Below are positions 54,230-64,000 of a DNA stretch of 64,000 bases, one piece after another. The number at the start of each line of letters is the position of its first letter. Positions within the stretch are counted from its first letter, which is position 1. The notes under the pieces are model-generated. The model made no database searches, was not told the DNA's origin, and saw only the letters and a list, made by a program, of their open reading frames with translations. A program made the translations under genes and the position numbers. Location: assembly GCF_022965805.1 (NCBI RefSeq), contig NC_133104.1, positions 19,639,071 to 19,703,070 of the forward strand, written 5' to 3'. This stretch comes from Primulina eburnea (Eukaryota > Streptophyta > Magnoliopsida > Lamiales > Gesneriaceae).

Positions 54230-57200
54230 ATGCCTCCTAGAAGAGCAGCCGTACCTCTACGACCAGCAGCGCCAGAGCAGGGGAGTACATCCGGAGATTC
54301 TATGGATGTTACGGCGACCCCTATGGAGACGTTGCTGAAGCGATTCCAATCCTTTCGACCTCCCACTTTAAAAGGTACCGAGAATGCCATCGAGTGCGAA
54401 AGTTGGCTTGAAGATATTGAGATGCTATTCGACTCGTTGGAGTACAGTGATGAGAAGAGGATCAAGCTAATTGGCCATCAATTGCAAGATATAGCAAAGA
54501 ATTGGTGGTTGAACATTAGGAGAGCTTTAGAGCAGCGGGGTACCGAAATTTCTTGGAAGGTATTCAAGACCGAGTTTTATCAACGATTCTTCCCTGTATC
54601 TTACCGTAAAGATAAAGGCGCTGAATTCGCAAACCTGAGGCAAGGGCCATTGAACATCGAAGAGTACGTTGCTAAATTTTCCTCTTTGCTTCGTTTCGCA
54701 CCTCATGTTTCAGGAAATGACGAGGCCATGGCGGATCAGTTTATAAATGGCCTGAATCCAGATATCTTTACGTTAGTCAATACTGGGAGACCCGATAACT
54801 TCTCGGATGCATTGAATCGTGCCAAAGGAGCTGAAGCAGGATTGCTTAGACAACGGAGTGCTCCGTATGTTGCACCGAGTCCAAGACCGCCACTACCTCC
54901 ATCCCAAGTTCCTCCTCCTCGAGTCGAAAGTGGTGGTAGTGGTAGTGGACGCAAAGAACAGCTGAAGGCGAAGGGGAAACAGTTTAAAAGACCAGGGAGC
55001 AGTTCGTCGAGCTCCAGCGGATCAAAACAGAGTGGTTTTGATCAAAGTTCAAGGTTTATCGGTGGTTATTGCAGTTCCTGTGGAGGAAAGCATGCGACTG
55101 AACAGTGTCAAGGGGTGACAGGGAGATGCAACTATTGCAGGCAACCAGGGCATTTTGCCAAAGTCTGTCCACAGAGAGGTGTACAGCAAGGCCAGAGTGG
55201 AAGAGCATCCGGTTCAGTACCTCAGTTTGAGCGGCAGGCATCGTCGGTTCACTCTTTTCAGCCTCCACCAGCACCGACTCCACCCAGAGGCCGAGGTAGT
55301 CAGACTGTGACTCAACCTCCGAGGCAACAGGCCCAAGTGTTTGCGTTGACAGAGGAGCAAGCACAAGATGCACCAGATGATGTTATAGCAGGTAACTGTC
55401 TCCTTTATGGTTATCCTGCTTATATCTTGATAGATACAGGTGCATCGCATACATTCATCTCAGAACGATTTGCATTGTTGCATTCATTGCCTGTTGAGTC
55501 GTTGTTAGACGTTGTGTCTATTAATTCTCCGTTGGGAAGTGGATTAATATCTGTAACTACGGTTAGACATTGCATTCTACAGTTTGAGGGGCATGAGATT
55601 GACCTAGATTGTATAGTGTTGGGTCTAGCTGATTTTGATTGTATAGTCGGTATTGACATGCTAACGAAGTACAGAGCCACCGTGGATTGTTTCCATAAGA
55701 TTGTCAGATTCAGACCCGAGATGACAGACGAGTGGAAATTCTACGGGAAGGGTTCCAGATCTCGGATTCCCTTGATTTCGGCTCTTACTATGAACAGACT
55801 GTTACAGAAAGGAGCGGATGGTTTCTTTGTTTATGCTGTAGATATGCAGAAGTCGAGCCCGGCATTGGCAGATCTGCCAGTAGTACGGGAATTTCCAGAT
55901 ATTTTTCCAGATGAGATCCCAGGATTACCTCCGGTTCGTGAGATAGATTTCAGCATTGAACTTGCGCCAGGTACCGTACCTATTTCGAGAGCTCCATATA
56001 GGATGGCACCCATCGAACTCAAAGAATTGAAAGCACAATTAGAAGATCTTCTAGCCAAGGGATATATCAGACCTAGTGTATCTCCTTGGGGCGCTCCGGT
56101 GCTGTTCGTGCGAAAGAAAGATGGGTCGATGCGGTTGTGTATCGATTACCGGCAGTTGAACAAGGCAACGATCAAGAATAAATATCCTTTGCCTAGGATC
56201 GATGACCTATTTGATCAGTTGCAGGGATCCTCGGTCTATTCTAAGATTGATTTACGTTCTGGTTATCATCAGCTCAGAGTTCGAGATATAGACATACCAA
56301 AGACAGCGTTTCGAACCAGGTATGGACATTACGAATTTATTGTCATGCCTTTTGGTTTAACAAATGCTCCTGCGGTATTTATGGGCTTGATGAACCAAGT
56401 GTTTCAGAGATATCTAGATGAATTTGTGATTGTCTTCATTGATGACATTTTGGTGTATTCGAAGAACAGAAATGAGCATGCAGAGCATCTCAGAATTGTG
56501 TTGCAGACGTTGAGAAATGAGCGACTGTATGCTAAATTGTCAAAATGTGAGTTTTGGTTGAATAGAGTTGTCTTCTTAGGACATATCATTTCTGGAGATG
56601 GTATTTCTGTTGATCCAAGTAAAGTGGAAGCTGTGATCAGTTGGTCGAGACCAACTTCTGTACCAGAAATACGCAGTTTCATGGGCTTAGCCGGATATTA
56701 CAGAAGATTTATAAAAGATTTCTCCAGTATTGCAAAACCAATAACTCAATTAACACAAAAGAATGCACCATTTGTTTGGTCAGAAGAGTGTGAGTCTAGC
56801 TTTGTTGAATTGAAGAAAAGGCTGACCAGTGCTCCAGTATTGACGATACCTTCAGGTACAGGTGATTTTGTTGTATATTGTGATGCTTCTCATAGAGGTG
56901 TGGGATGTGTTCTTATGCAGCGAGGTCATGTGATCGCATACGCCTCGAGACAATTGAAGCCACATGAAGTTCGATACCCCATTCATGATCTTGAATTGGC
57001 GGCTATCGTGTTTGCATTAAAGATTTGGCGTCATTATCTCTATGGCGAGAAATTTGAGATCTTTTCCGATCACAAGAGCTTAAAGTACCTATTTTCTCAA
57101 TCAGAATTGAATATGAGGCAACGTAGATGGCTAGATCTTCTGAAAGATTTTGACTGTGAAATCAAATATTATCCAGGTAAGTCAAATGCAGCAGCAGATG

Positions 57201-58765
57201 CCTTGAGTCGTAAGGTATGTTCATTGTCCTTATCGACGATAGGTGTTAACAAGTTAGTTGAAAATTGCTGTACATCTGGATTAGAATTTGATACAGATAG
57301 TAAGCCACTACGACTCTTTACGATCCAAGTTGAGCCCAATTTGATTATGAGGATTAAGGAAGCACAAAGAACTGATCAGAATGTGCAAAGATCAATCCAA
57401 ATGGTCAGATCAGGGCATGTATCAGAATATCAGGTACGAGATCATGTGTTGTACGTGAATAACCGTCTAGTTGTGCCAGATGTTGCAGATTTGAGACAGC
57501 AGATTCTGACGGAGGCACATTGTAGTCGGTTCAGCATCCATCCTGGTGGCAGAAAGATGTACAATGACTTGAAGACACAGTTCTGGTGGAAGCAAATGAA
57601 GTCAGATATTGCCGAATTTGTGTCTAAATGCTTGAACTGCCAACAGGTGAAGGCCGAGAGGAAGAAGCCGGGGGGTTTACTTCAGAGTTTATCCATTCCA
57701 GAATGGAAATGGGACCACATTTCCATGGATTTTGTGACGAAGTTACCACGATCATCCAAAGGCTGTGATGCGATTTGGGTCATTATTGACAGATTGACCA
57801 AATCCGCATGTTTCATTCCATATAGAATGACGTTTAGACAGGATCAGATGGCGGAGATTTATATTCGCGAGGTAGTCAGATTGCATGGAGTGCCGAAGTC
57901 TATCGTATCAGATCGTGATCCACGATTCACTTCTCACTTCTGGCATAGTTTACAGCAGGCCTTAGGTACGACATTACACCTGAGTACTGCTTATCATCCT
58001 CAGACAGACGGACAGTCAGAGCGGACTATACAGACATTAGAGGATATGTTAAGAGCCGTAGTGCTAGATTTTGGCATTGGTTGGCAAGATTCTCTACCTC
58101 TTTGCGAATTCTCGTATAATAATAGCTATCAGACGAGCATTGAGATGGCACCGTTTGAAGCTTTGTATGGCAAGAAGTGCAGATCTCCACTATATTGGGA
58201 CGATGTTTCAGAAGTACCAGAACTTGGGCCAGATATGATTCGTGACATGACTGAGAAGGTAAAGATCATTCAGAAACGATTGAAGACAGCACAAGATCGA
58301 CAAGCAAAGTACGCCAATATCAGACGTAGACCGTTAGTATTTGAGGCGGGAGATAGAGTGTTTTTAAAGATTTCTCCATTTAGAGGCGTTGTTCGATTTG
58401 GCAAACGCGGAAAACTCTCTCCTCGATACATTGGTCCTTACGAGATTCTTGAAAAGATTGGCGATCGAGCTTATCGACTTGCTCTTCCTCCTTCCTTATC
58501 CGGAATACATGACGTATTTCATGTATCAATGTTACGCAGATATATGCCAGATGTTTCTCATGTTATTCAACCGAACGAAGCTGAACTTGATCACACCTTG
58601 AGCTATATAGAACGACCGATACAGATTCTTGATCGAAAGGACAAACAGCTCAGAACGAAGACCATTCCACTTGTGAAAGTTCAGTGGAGTCGACATGGCA
58701 TTGAGGAAGCGACGTGGGAAACGGAAGAAAACATGAGGCAGAAACACCCCGAGTTATTTATATGA
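54230..58765 (+). CDS. gag-pol: G5 Gag-Pol polyprotein, intact
   Basis: One open frame of 1511 codons starting [18 protein letters not shown]. In order: Gag (about 1-260); zinc knuckles C281-C284-H288-C293 and C300-C303-H308-C313; aspartic protease [12 protein letters not shown] with D402; reverse transcriptase with [10 protein letters not shown] (D738, D739); RNase [11 protein letters not shown] (D885); integrase zinc region ([14 protein letters not shown]…CLNCQQ); integrase core with D1167, D1228 and E1264 (35 residues between the last two); and a chromodomain-like C-terminus ([18 protein letters not shown]…HPELFI). All catalytic residues I can check are present. The enzymes would reverse-transcribe the element and insert it. 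The tail suggests chromatin targeting, as in Del/Tekay-type chromoviruses. Confidence 0.96.
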   Translation: MPPRRAAVPLRPAAPEQGSTSGDSMDVTATPMETLLKRFQSFRPPTLKGTENAIECESWLEDIEMLFDSLEYSDEKRIKLIGHQLQDIAKNWWLNIRRALEQRGTEISWKVFKTEFYQRFFPVSYRKDKGAEFANLRQGPLNIEEYVAKFSSLLRFAPHVSGNDEAMADQFINGLNPDIFTLVNTGRPDNFSDALNRAKGAEAGLLRQRSAPYVAPSPRPPLPPSQVPPPRVESGGSGSGRKEQLKAKGKQFKRPGSSSSSSSGSKQSGFDQSSRFIGGYCSSCGGKHATEQCQGVTGRCNYCRQPGHFAKVCPQRGVQQGQSGRASGSVPQFERQASSVHSFQPPPAPTPPRGRGSQTVTQPPRQQAQVFALTEEQAQDAPDDVIAGNCLLYGYPAYILIDTGASHTFISERFALLHSLPVESLLDVVSINSPLGSGLISVTTVRHCILQFEGHEIDLDCIVLGLADFDCIVGIDMLTKYRATVDCFHKIVRFRPEMTDEWKFYGKGSRSRIPLISALTMNRLLQKGADGFFVYAVDMQKSSPALADLPVVREFPDIFPDEIPGLPPVREIDFSIELAPGTVPISRAPYRMAPIELKELKAQLEDLLAKGYIRPSVSPWGAPVLFVRKKDGSMRLCIDYRQLNKATIKNKYPLPRIDDLFDQLQGSSVYSKIDLRSGYHQLRVRDIDIPKTAFRTRYGHYEFIVMPFGLTNAPAVFMGLMNQVFQRYLDEFVIVFIDDILVYSKNRNEHAEHLRIVLQTLRNERLYAKLSKCEFWLNRVVFLGHIISGDGISVDPSKVEAVISWSRPTSVPEIRSFMGLAGYYRRFIKDFSSIAKPITQLTQKNAPFVWSEECESSFVELKKRLTSAPVLTIPSGTGDFVVYCDASHRGVGCVLMQRGHVIAYASRQLKPHEVRYPIHDLELAAIVFALKIWRHYLYGEKFEIFSDHKSLKYLFSQSELNMRQRRWLDLLKDFDCEIKYYPGKSNAAADALSRKVCSLSLSTIGVNKLVENCCTSGLEFDTDSKPLRLFTIQVEPNLIMRIKEAQRTDQNVQRSIQMVRSGHVSEYQVRDHVLYVNNRLVVPDVADLRQQILTEAHCSRFSIHPGGRKMYNDLKTQFWWKQMKSDIAEFVSKCLNCQQVKAERKKPGGLLQSLSIPEWKWDHISMDFVTKLPRSSKGCDAIWVIIDRLTKSACFIPYRMTFRQDQMAEIYIREVVRLHGVPKSIVSDRDPRFTSHFWHSLQQALGTTLHLSTAYHPQTDGQSERTIQTLEDMLRAVVLDFGIGWQDSLPLCEFSYNNSYQTSIEMAPFEALYGKKCRSPLYWDDVSEVPELGPDMIRDMTEKVKIIQKRLKTAQDRQAKYANIRRRPLVFEAGDRVFLKISPFRGVVRFGKRGKLSPRYIGPYEILEKIGDRAYRLALPPSLSGIHDVFHVSMLRRYMPDVSHVIQPNEAELDHTLSYIERPIQILDRKDKQLRTKTIPLVKVQWSRHGIEEATWETEENMRQKHPELFI

Positions 58766-58850
58766 TATGAGTATGTATTCAGTTTTAGATTATCAAACTG
58801 TTTTAGATACTTTGTATGGTTACTTCAGTTCGAGGACGAACTTCTGTCTT

Positions 58851-58863
58851 AGAGGGGGAGAAA
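58851..58863 (+). other. Polypurine tract of G5
   Basis: AGAGGGGGAGAAA against the LTR start TGTAATG. Confidence 0.9.
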
Positions 58864-60417
58864 TGTAATGCCCGGAACAATGATTGACATATACGAATAT
58901 GTTGTGAAGATTGTACATAACCATAAGAAATAAGAAATGATATCATATATGATTTTCAGTATGATTATGACTTGTTGGGACAGAAGTACTGTATTGGATT
59001 ATGATTGAGAATATGATAGTGTTGATATCTATTGAGAATTAGGTTGACCGATATCGAGAATATTGGAGTATTTATATTTCGGTGAGACCGGAAGGACCGA
59101 ACCGAGATCGGAACGTACGATCAGAGTTCGCATCGTCCGTTCGGAGTTCGGAGCGTCCGAGCCAGGTGGCTGGACACATGGATGGCATGCAATAGTTCGG
59201 ATCGACCGATCGTAGTTCGGATCATCCGAGACAGTTGGCTAGAGACGTGGAAGACATGCAGGATTCGGAACGTACGAAGTAAGTTCGGAGCGTCCGAAGG
59301 GTGTCAGATCGGAGCGTCCGAAGTGGATCGGATCTTCCGATCATTGTCTATAAATAGAGGCGAGGTTTCGTTAGATTTGAAAGCATTAGAAACATTTCTT
59401 AGAAGTGTTAAGAATCATTCCTATTGCAGATTCATCTTCACGACTGTAACAGCAATTCTACGACGGAAGGTATACTACATGCTTTGTTTTAGGGAATCAC
59501 GACTCAAATGAGATCACATTTGAGTTTCCCAACCAAAATCACATACGAGTTTTATTGTTTATATCTTGATATAGGTATTATTATAGATTTATTTATAGAT
59601 CTTGTATGCAAATCTCGTTATGCTTTGTTTACAGATCATGTTACATTGCATTAGATGTTTATTAGAACTTGTATTCAATTCCTATTATGCTTTGTTTACA
59701 GATCATGTTACATTGCATTAGATGATTATGCTTGTTTACAGATTTTGTATTCATGCATTAAGATAGGACAGTCTGGAGATCAGGCAGACTTCTAGACGTT
59801 CGGTTCTATCCCAGCTTAGGGGAAGATCACCCCCCTATTGTAGACGTGGATACAGATCAGGCCGAAGTCTAGGAATAAGACGTACCGTCACCCCGATTGG
59901 GAGGGTAGGTGATAGATCGTCTTATTCACACCGGGATCCCTAGAGTTTTAGTCGAGTCGCATTCTAGACATGATTAGGCTCGCATTTCATGATTTTATAT
60001 GAATGACATTCATATCAGCATGTTTCATGTTTTATAGTATTTATATGCATGTTCACATGTTTATACTGGGATGTGTTCTCACCGGTTTTCCGGCTGTTGT
60101 TATGTCTGTATGTGTGCATAACAACAGGTGGGGCAGGATTTGGGTCGAGACAGAGATGATCGTGTTAGCGTGGAGATCTCGGGCCTAGCAGACGGACCAG
60201 TAGTTGTCTTTTGATTATGTACTGTATTTTATTACTGGTTAGTTGAGGACATACGGAACATGACATAGATTTTATGTTTGTATGTTGTAAATTAAATAAA
60301 GAACTTGTGCTTGTCTAGTTACATTTTGATTTAAATATAAAAGCGAAAAATTGACCCACGTTTTTAATAACAATCCATTTAATCCCAAGAAAAAGTATTA
60401 GAGCCCGGGTCCCCACA
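58864..60417 (+). repeat. 3' LTR of G5
   Basis: 1554 bp, nearly identical to the 5' LTR. TATA 59349-59356, U3 array 59098-59343. Followed by ACAGG (60418-60422), then G4 pol. Confidence 0.95.
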
Positions 60418-60422
60418 ACAGG

Positions 60423-61613
60423 ACACAGTTCTGGTGGAAACAAATGAAGTCAGACATTGCCGAATTTGGGTCTAAATGTTTGAACTGCCAACAAGTGAAA
60501 GCTGAGAGGAAGAAGCCTGGTGGATTACTTCAAAGTTTAGCCATTCCAGAATGGAAATGGGATCACATTTCCATGGATTTTGTGACGAAGTTACCCCGAT
60601 CTTCCCGAAGCTGTGATGCGATTTGGGTCGTTATCGACAGATTGACCAAATCAGCTTGTTTCATCCCGTACAGAATGACGTATAGACAGGATCAGATGGC
60701 GGAGATTTATATTCGTGAGGTAGTCAGATTGCATGGAGTGCCGAAGTCTATCGTATCAGATCGTGATCCACGATTCACTTCACACTTCTGGCACAGTCTA
60801 CAACAGGCCTTAGGTACGACTTTACACCTGAGTACTGCTTACCATCCTCAGACAGACGGACAGTCAGAGCGGACTATCCAGACTTTAGAGGATATGTTGA
60901 GAGCCGTCGTGCTAGATTTTGGTATTGGTTGGCAAGATTCCCTACCTCTTTGCGAATTCTCTTACAATAATAGCTATCAGACGAGTATCGAGATGGCACC
61001 GTTTGAAGCTTTGTATGGCAAGAAGTGCAGATCTCCGCTATACTGGGATGACGTTTCAGAGGTACCAGAACTTGGGCCAGATATGATTCGTGACATGACA
61101 GAGAAGGTGAAACTCAATAAGAAGAGGATGAAGACAACACAAGATCGACAAGCAAAGTATGCCAATATCAGACGTAGACCGTTAGTATTTGAGGCGGGAG
61201 ATAGAGTATTCTTAAAGATTTCTCCATTCAAAGGCGTTGTTCGATTTTGCAAACGCGGGAAACTATCTCCTCGATACATTGGTCCTTACGAGATTCTTGA
61301 AAAGATTGGCGATCGAGCTTATCGACTTGCACTTCCTCCTTCTCTATCCGGGATACATGATGTCTTTCATGTATCGATGTTGCGTAAGTATATGCCAGAT
61401 ATTTCTCATGTCATTCAGCCTGACGAAGCTGAGCTTGATCAGACCTTGAGCTATGTGGAACAACCGATACAGATTCTTGATCGGAAAGAAAAGAAGCTCA
61501 GAATGAAGAATATTCCACTCGTGAAAGTTCAGTGGAGTCGTCATGGCATTGAGGAAGCGACATGGGAGACTGAAGCTGACATGCAACAAAAACACCCCGA
61601 GTTATTTCAATAA
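60423..61613 (+). pseudogene. pol: G4 integrase and chromodomain-like tail, detached by G5
   Basis: It resumes G4 pol at THSQFW-type sequence and is open to the stop at 61611-61613. Integrase zinc region end ([16 protein letters not shown]), core ([27 protein letters not shown]), then [36 protein letters not shown] residues are kept. It is close to G5 in this part. The Met at 60444 is internal. Confidence 0.93.
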
Positions 61614-61701
61614 TGTAAGTATTGATCTAACTTTGATGTTATTACTTTTGATGCTTACATTGATAGAATGATGTGCGATTTCGAGGACGAAATCATTTCT
61701 T

Positions 61702-61714
61702 AGAGGGGGAGAAA
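61702..61714 (+). other. Polypurine tract of G4
   Basis: AGAGGGGGAGAAA, preceded by CGAGGACGAA, against TGTAAGGC. Confidence 0.9.
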
Positions 61715-63704
61715 TGTAAGGCTCGAAGATTTAGTTATCATAATCAGATGGATTTGTTGATAATTAAGATAATTGTAGATGTATTTCATTGGACTAGAAA
61801 AGAAAGGGAAATGTATAATAATGATGTGAAAGATAGTCAAAAGAATAAGTAAGGCCGAAGCTATGGCGCATATGCGCGAAGGAATGCGCGCATATGCATG
61901 AGAATTCCAGTAGCATTGGCGCATATGCGCGGAAAGAGTGGCGCATATGCGCGACATGTACAGCAGCCTTGGCGCATATGCGTGAGAGTAGTGGCGCATA
62001 TGCGCGGAGCGTCCAGAACCATTGGCGCATATGCGCGAGTTTAGTGGCGCATATGCGCGAGTGCTAAATCTGCCGAGACAGTAGGTTCGGCGCATATGCG
62101 CGAGTAATGCCGCGCATATGCGCGAGACGTGTATTGCAAAGAACAAGCCATGTGTTCGAAACATGCAAAGTATATATATGATTTGCCTCGATTTCTTCTC
62201 AATTGCAGCAGAAGGGTTCGAGATTTCAGAGGGAAGAAAAGCTTTCAACTTTCTTTTCACTTTCAAATTGTGATTTTGCAAGATTTAGCAATCCAAAATT
62301 AAATCCGACTTCGCTTTTGAACTCCTCTCTTTATTAGCTACAAGGTGATGTAAGTTTTCTTCAATTCCAGCATGTTTTGAAATATATATGTTGGGAGAAT
62401 TATGGTTTAAGCTTTAGAATGTGTTTTTGTAGTTATTGACACCGTAGAAATACAATCAGATTGAAGAACGGATATCGTATGCTATTATTACGATTTTCAG
62501 CATGTATAGAATGAAGTATATGCAGATTTTGAGATCTTGACTTGGATATTGTGATGATTATGAATTGAGGATATAGTTTTGTGTTGATTATGTTGTATTG
62601 ATTTGACCGGTGTCGAGAATTACGTCGTTATGCCGTCAAATTGTATCAAGATCAAGTATTGAGAGTGGATAGGTGTTGATTTGGATTAGTAATTGATAAA
62701 TTGTGTATCAACATTCCATTTCAGATTCATCTTACCTCGCTTCGACATCGAGACCTCGACATCGATAAAGGTTTAACAAAAAAAGGTATAAGTCATGTTT
62801 TGTTTGGGGGAGATGTAACTCAAATAAGATATTATTTGAGTTTCCCAACCAAAATCACATACTAGTATTATTAGATATATTGTAACATGTTTATGAATTG
62901 TGTATAGCATTATATTCAATCTTTTAACATGTTTATGCTTTGATTTCCGAATTGTATTCAAGCATGTATGATCAGGGTGATATTCAGATATGAATATGAT
63001 TATACTTTGTTTACATATTGATATTCATTGCATCTAAGATAGGAGAGTCTTTGACAGGCATTGTCAAATAGCTAGTCGTTTCGGTGTATCTCAGCATAGG
63101 AGTAGGTATTACTCCTATTTCCGCCGTTGATACAGCTCAGACCGAAGTCTAGGAATGAGACATACATTACCCCGATTGGAGGGTAGGTAGTGACGTCTTA
63201 TTCACACCGGGATCCCTAGAGTTCTAGTCGAGTCGAGTCCAGACATGGTTTGATTCGCATTGCATTGCATGTGCATTTGATGTCATTCATGATAGCATGG
63301 TTCATGTTTAATTGATTATATGCATGTATACATGTTTATACTGGGATTTGTTCTCACCGGTTTTCCGGCTGTTGTTATGTCTGTATGTGTGCATAACAAC
63401 AGGTGGGGCAGGATCTGGGTCACGCAGAGGATGAGAGATGGACATAGCGTGGTGATCTCGGGCATAGCAGAAGAACTAGTAGTTGTACTTTTGGCATGTA
63501 CTGTATTTAATTACTAGTTGTCGAATATGGTTTGGAACCAGACATATTTGTATCTTATGTTTGTATATTATGTTGTTGAATAACATAGAGACTTCTTATG
63601 TTAGCTTTCATTTGAGTTAATGTAAAAAGAAAAATTTGACCAACTTTTTATATTAATGATCCGTTTTAATCCCAAAGAAAAGAATTAGAGCCCGGGTCCC
63701 CACA
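61715..63704 (+). repeat. 3' LTR of G4
   Basis: 1990 bp; array 61864-62131 (ten GCGCATATGCGC motifs), TATA 62171-62179, hairpin 63369-63402. Followed by the TGGAT duplication and Sat-IN. Confidence 0.95.
61864..62131 (+). promoter_or_regulatory. U3 GCGCATATGCGC array, G4 3' LTR
   Basis: Same ten motifs and spacing as the 5' LTR; two motif positions differ by C/T at CG sites. Confidence 0.7.
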
Positions 63705-64000
63705 TGGATTGAAAATTTTGTGGACTTTATTTTGGGGTTGCCTAGGACGAAGAAAGGATGTATTCTATTTTTGTAGTTGTGGATAGATTCTCTAAGATGG
63801 CACATTTTATAGCTTGTCATGAAACCGATGATGCTTCAAACATTGCGTATTTGTTCTTTAGAGAAGTCGATAGGTTGCATGGCATGCCTAGGACTATTGT
63901 TTCTCGTCGCAATGTTAAATTTTTGAGTTACTTTTGGAATAATTTATGGGCTAAACTTGGCACAAAATTGTTGTTTTCTACTACTAGTCATCCTCAAACG
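63705..64000 (+). repeat. Sat-IN array piece, right edge
   Basis: It continues the unit interrupted at 46833 and runs off the window with SRRN in place of the catalytic SDRD. The array therefore extends to the right. Confidence 0.9.

Larger units (their letters stand above)
52426..60417 (+). mobile_element. G5: full-length, intact Ty3/gypsy chromovirus (Gyp-B) nested in G4
   Basis: LTRs 52426-53978 (1553 bp) and 58864-60417 (1554 bp) differ by one 1-bp indel and about one substitution, so insertion is very recent. PBS, open gag-pol and polypurine tract are present; this is the best candidate here for an autonomous, possibly active element. It has no proper target duplication: the left flank is TGAAG, but the right LTR is followed by ACAGG. 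Confidence 0.96.
46834..63704 (+). mobile_element. G4: Ty3/gypsy chromovirus (Gyp-B), contains G5
   Basis: LTRs 46834-48823 and 61715-63704, both 1990 bp, about 23 differences by eye. TGGAT duplication at 46829-46833 and 63705-63709. PBS 48829-48840; gag-pol 49082-52425 and 60423-61613, split by G5; polypurine tract 61702-61714. Without G5 the element is about 8.9 kb. Pol has a frameshift, a nonsense change and a mutated protease site. Confidence 0.96.

Overview
This window is repeat DNA from a plant nuclear genome, almost certainly a flowering plant. It has Ty1/copia elements, chromovirus-type Ty3/gypsy elements with a C-terminal chromodomain-like tail, initiator-Met tRNA primer sites and 5-bp target duplications. 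I see no host gene, tRNA, rRNA, bacterial operon or CRISPR array. Species cannot be named from this sequence. Substitution counts between LTRs below were made by eye and are approximate.

The substrate is a tandem array of a roughly 364-bp unit (called Sat-IN here). Each unit is a piece of a gypsy integrase core. Array pieces survive at 27036-29422, 31278-31630, 46493-46833 and 63705-64000. The rest of the window is retrotransposons inserted into the array and into one another. Three families are present. Gyp-A (G1, G2) has LTRs of about 1.6 kb. Gyp-B (G3, G4, G5 and a solo LTR) has LTRs of about 1.55-2.2 kb that end in GGGTCCCCACA. Cop-A (C1, C2, C3) has LTRs of about 2.1 kb.

Layout, left to right. 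C2 (copia, minus) occupies 1-3329: 5' leader and 5' LTR only. C2 sits inside the 3' LTR of G1 (gypsy A, minus), which runs to 27035. G1 pol is split by C1 (copia, plus, 3963-20912, TSD TCTCT). The C1 leader is in turn split by G2 (gypsy A, minus, 6820-14595, TSD ATCCC). Sat-IN follows, interrupted by a solo Gyp-B LTR (29423-31277, TSD GCATG). C3 (copia, minus, 31631-40576) comes next; its 5' LTR is cut by G3 (gypsy B, minus, 40577-46492), a gag-only element. An illegitimate deletion joins G3 to the next Sat-IN piece. G4 (gypsy B, plus, 46834-63704, TSD TGGAT) closes the window and holds G5 (52426-60417), the only element with a fully open gag-pol.

LTR divergence fits the nesting order. G5 and G2 LTR pairs differ at about 2-3 positions, C1 at about 9, C3 at about 18 over the shared part, and G4 at about 23 in 1990. 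Gag stays open in several elements whose pol is broken, deleted or absent (C1, C3, G3), so these were probably moved by enzymes of other elements.

The most interesting signals are: (1) a satellite made from an integrase fragment; (2) family-specific arrays of short inverted-repeat GC-rich motifs in the LTR U3 regions, often just before a TATA box, with one module shared by two unrelated LTR families; (3) four hairpins with the same TATTAT loop in the copia leader, a candidate packaging signal; (4) an integrase-core deletion shared by two independent copia insertions; (5) the G5 insertion, which lacks a target duplication and carries five extra bases equal to its LTR-PBS spacer.
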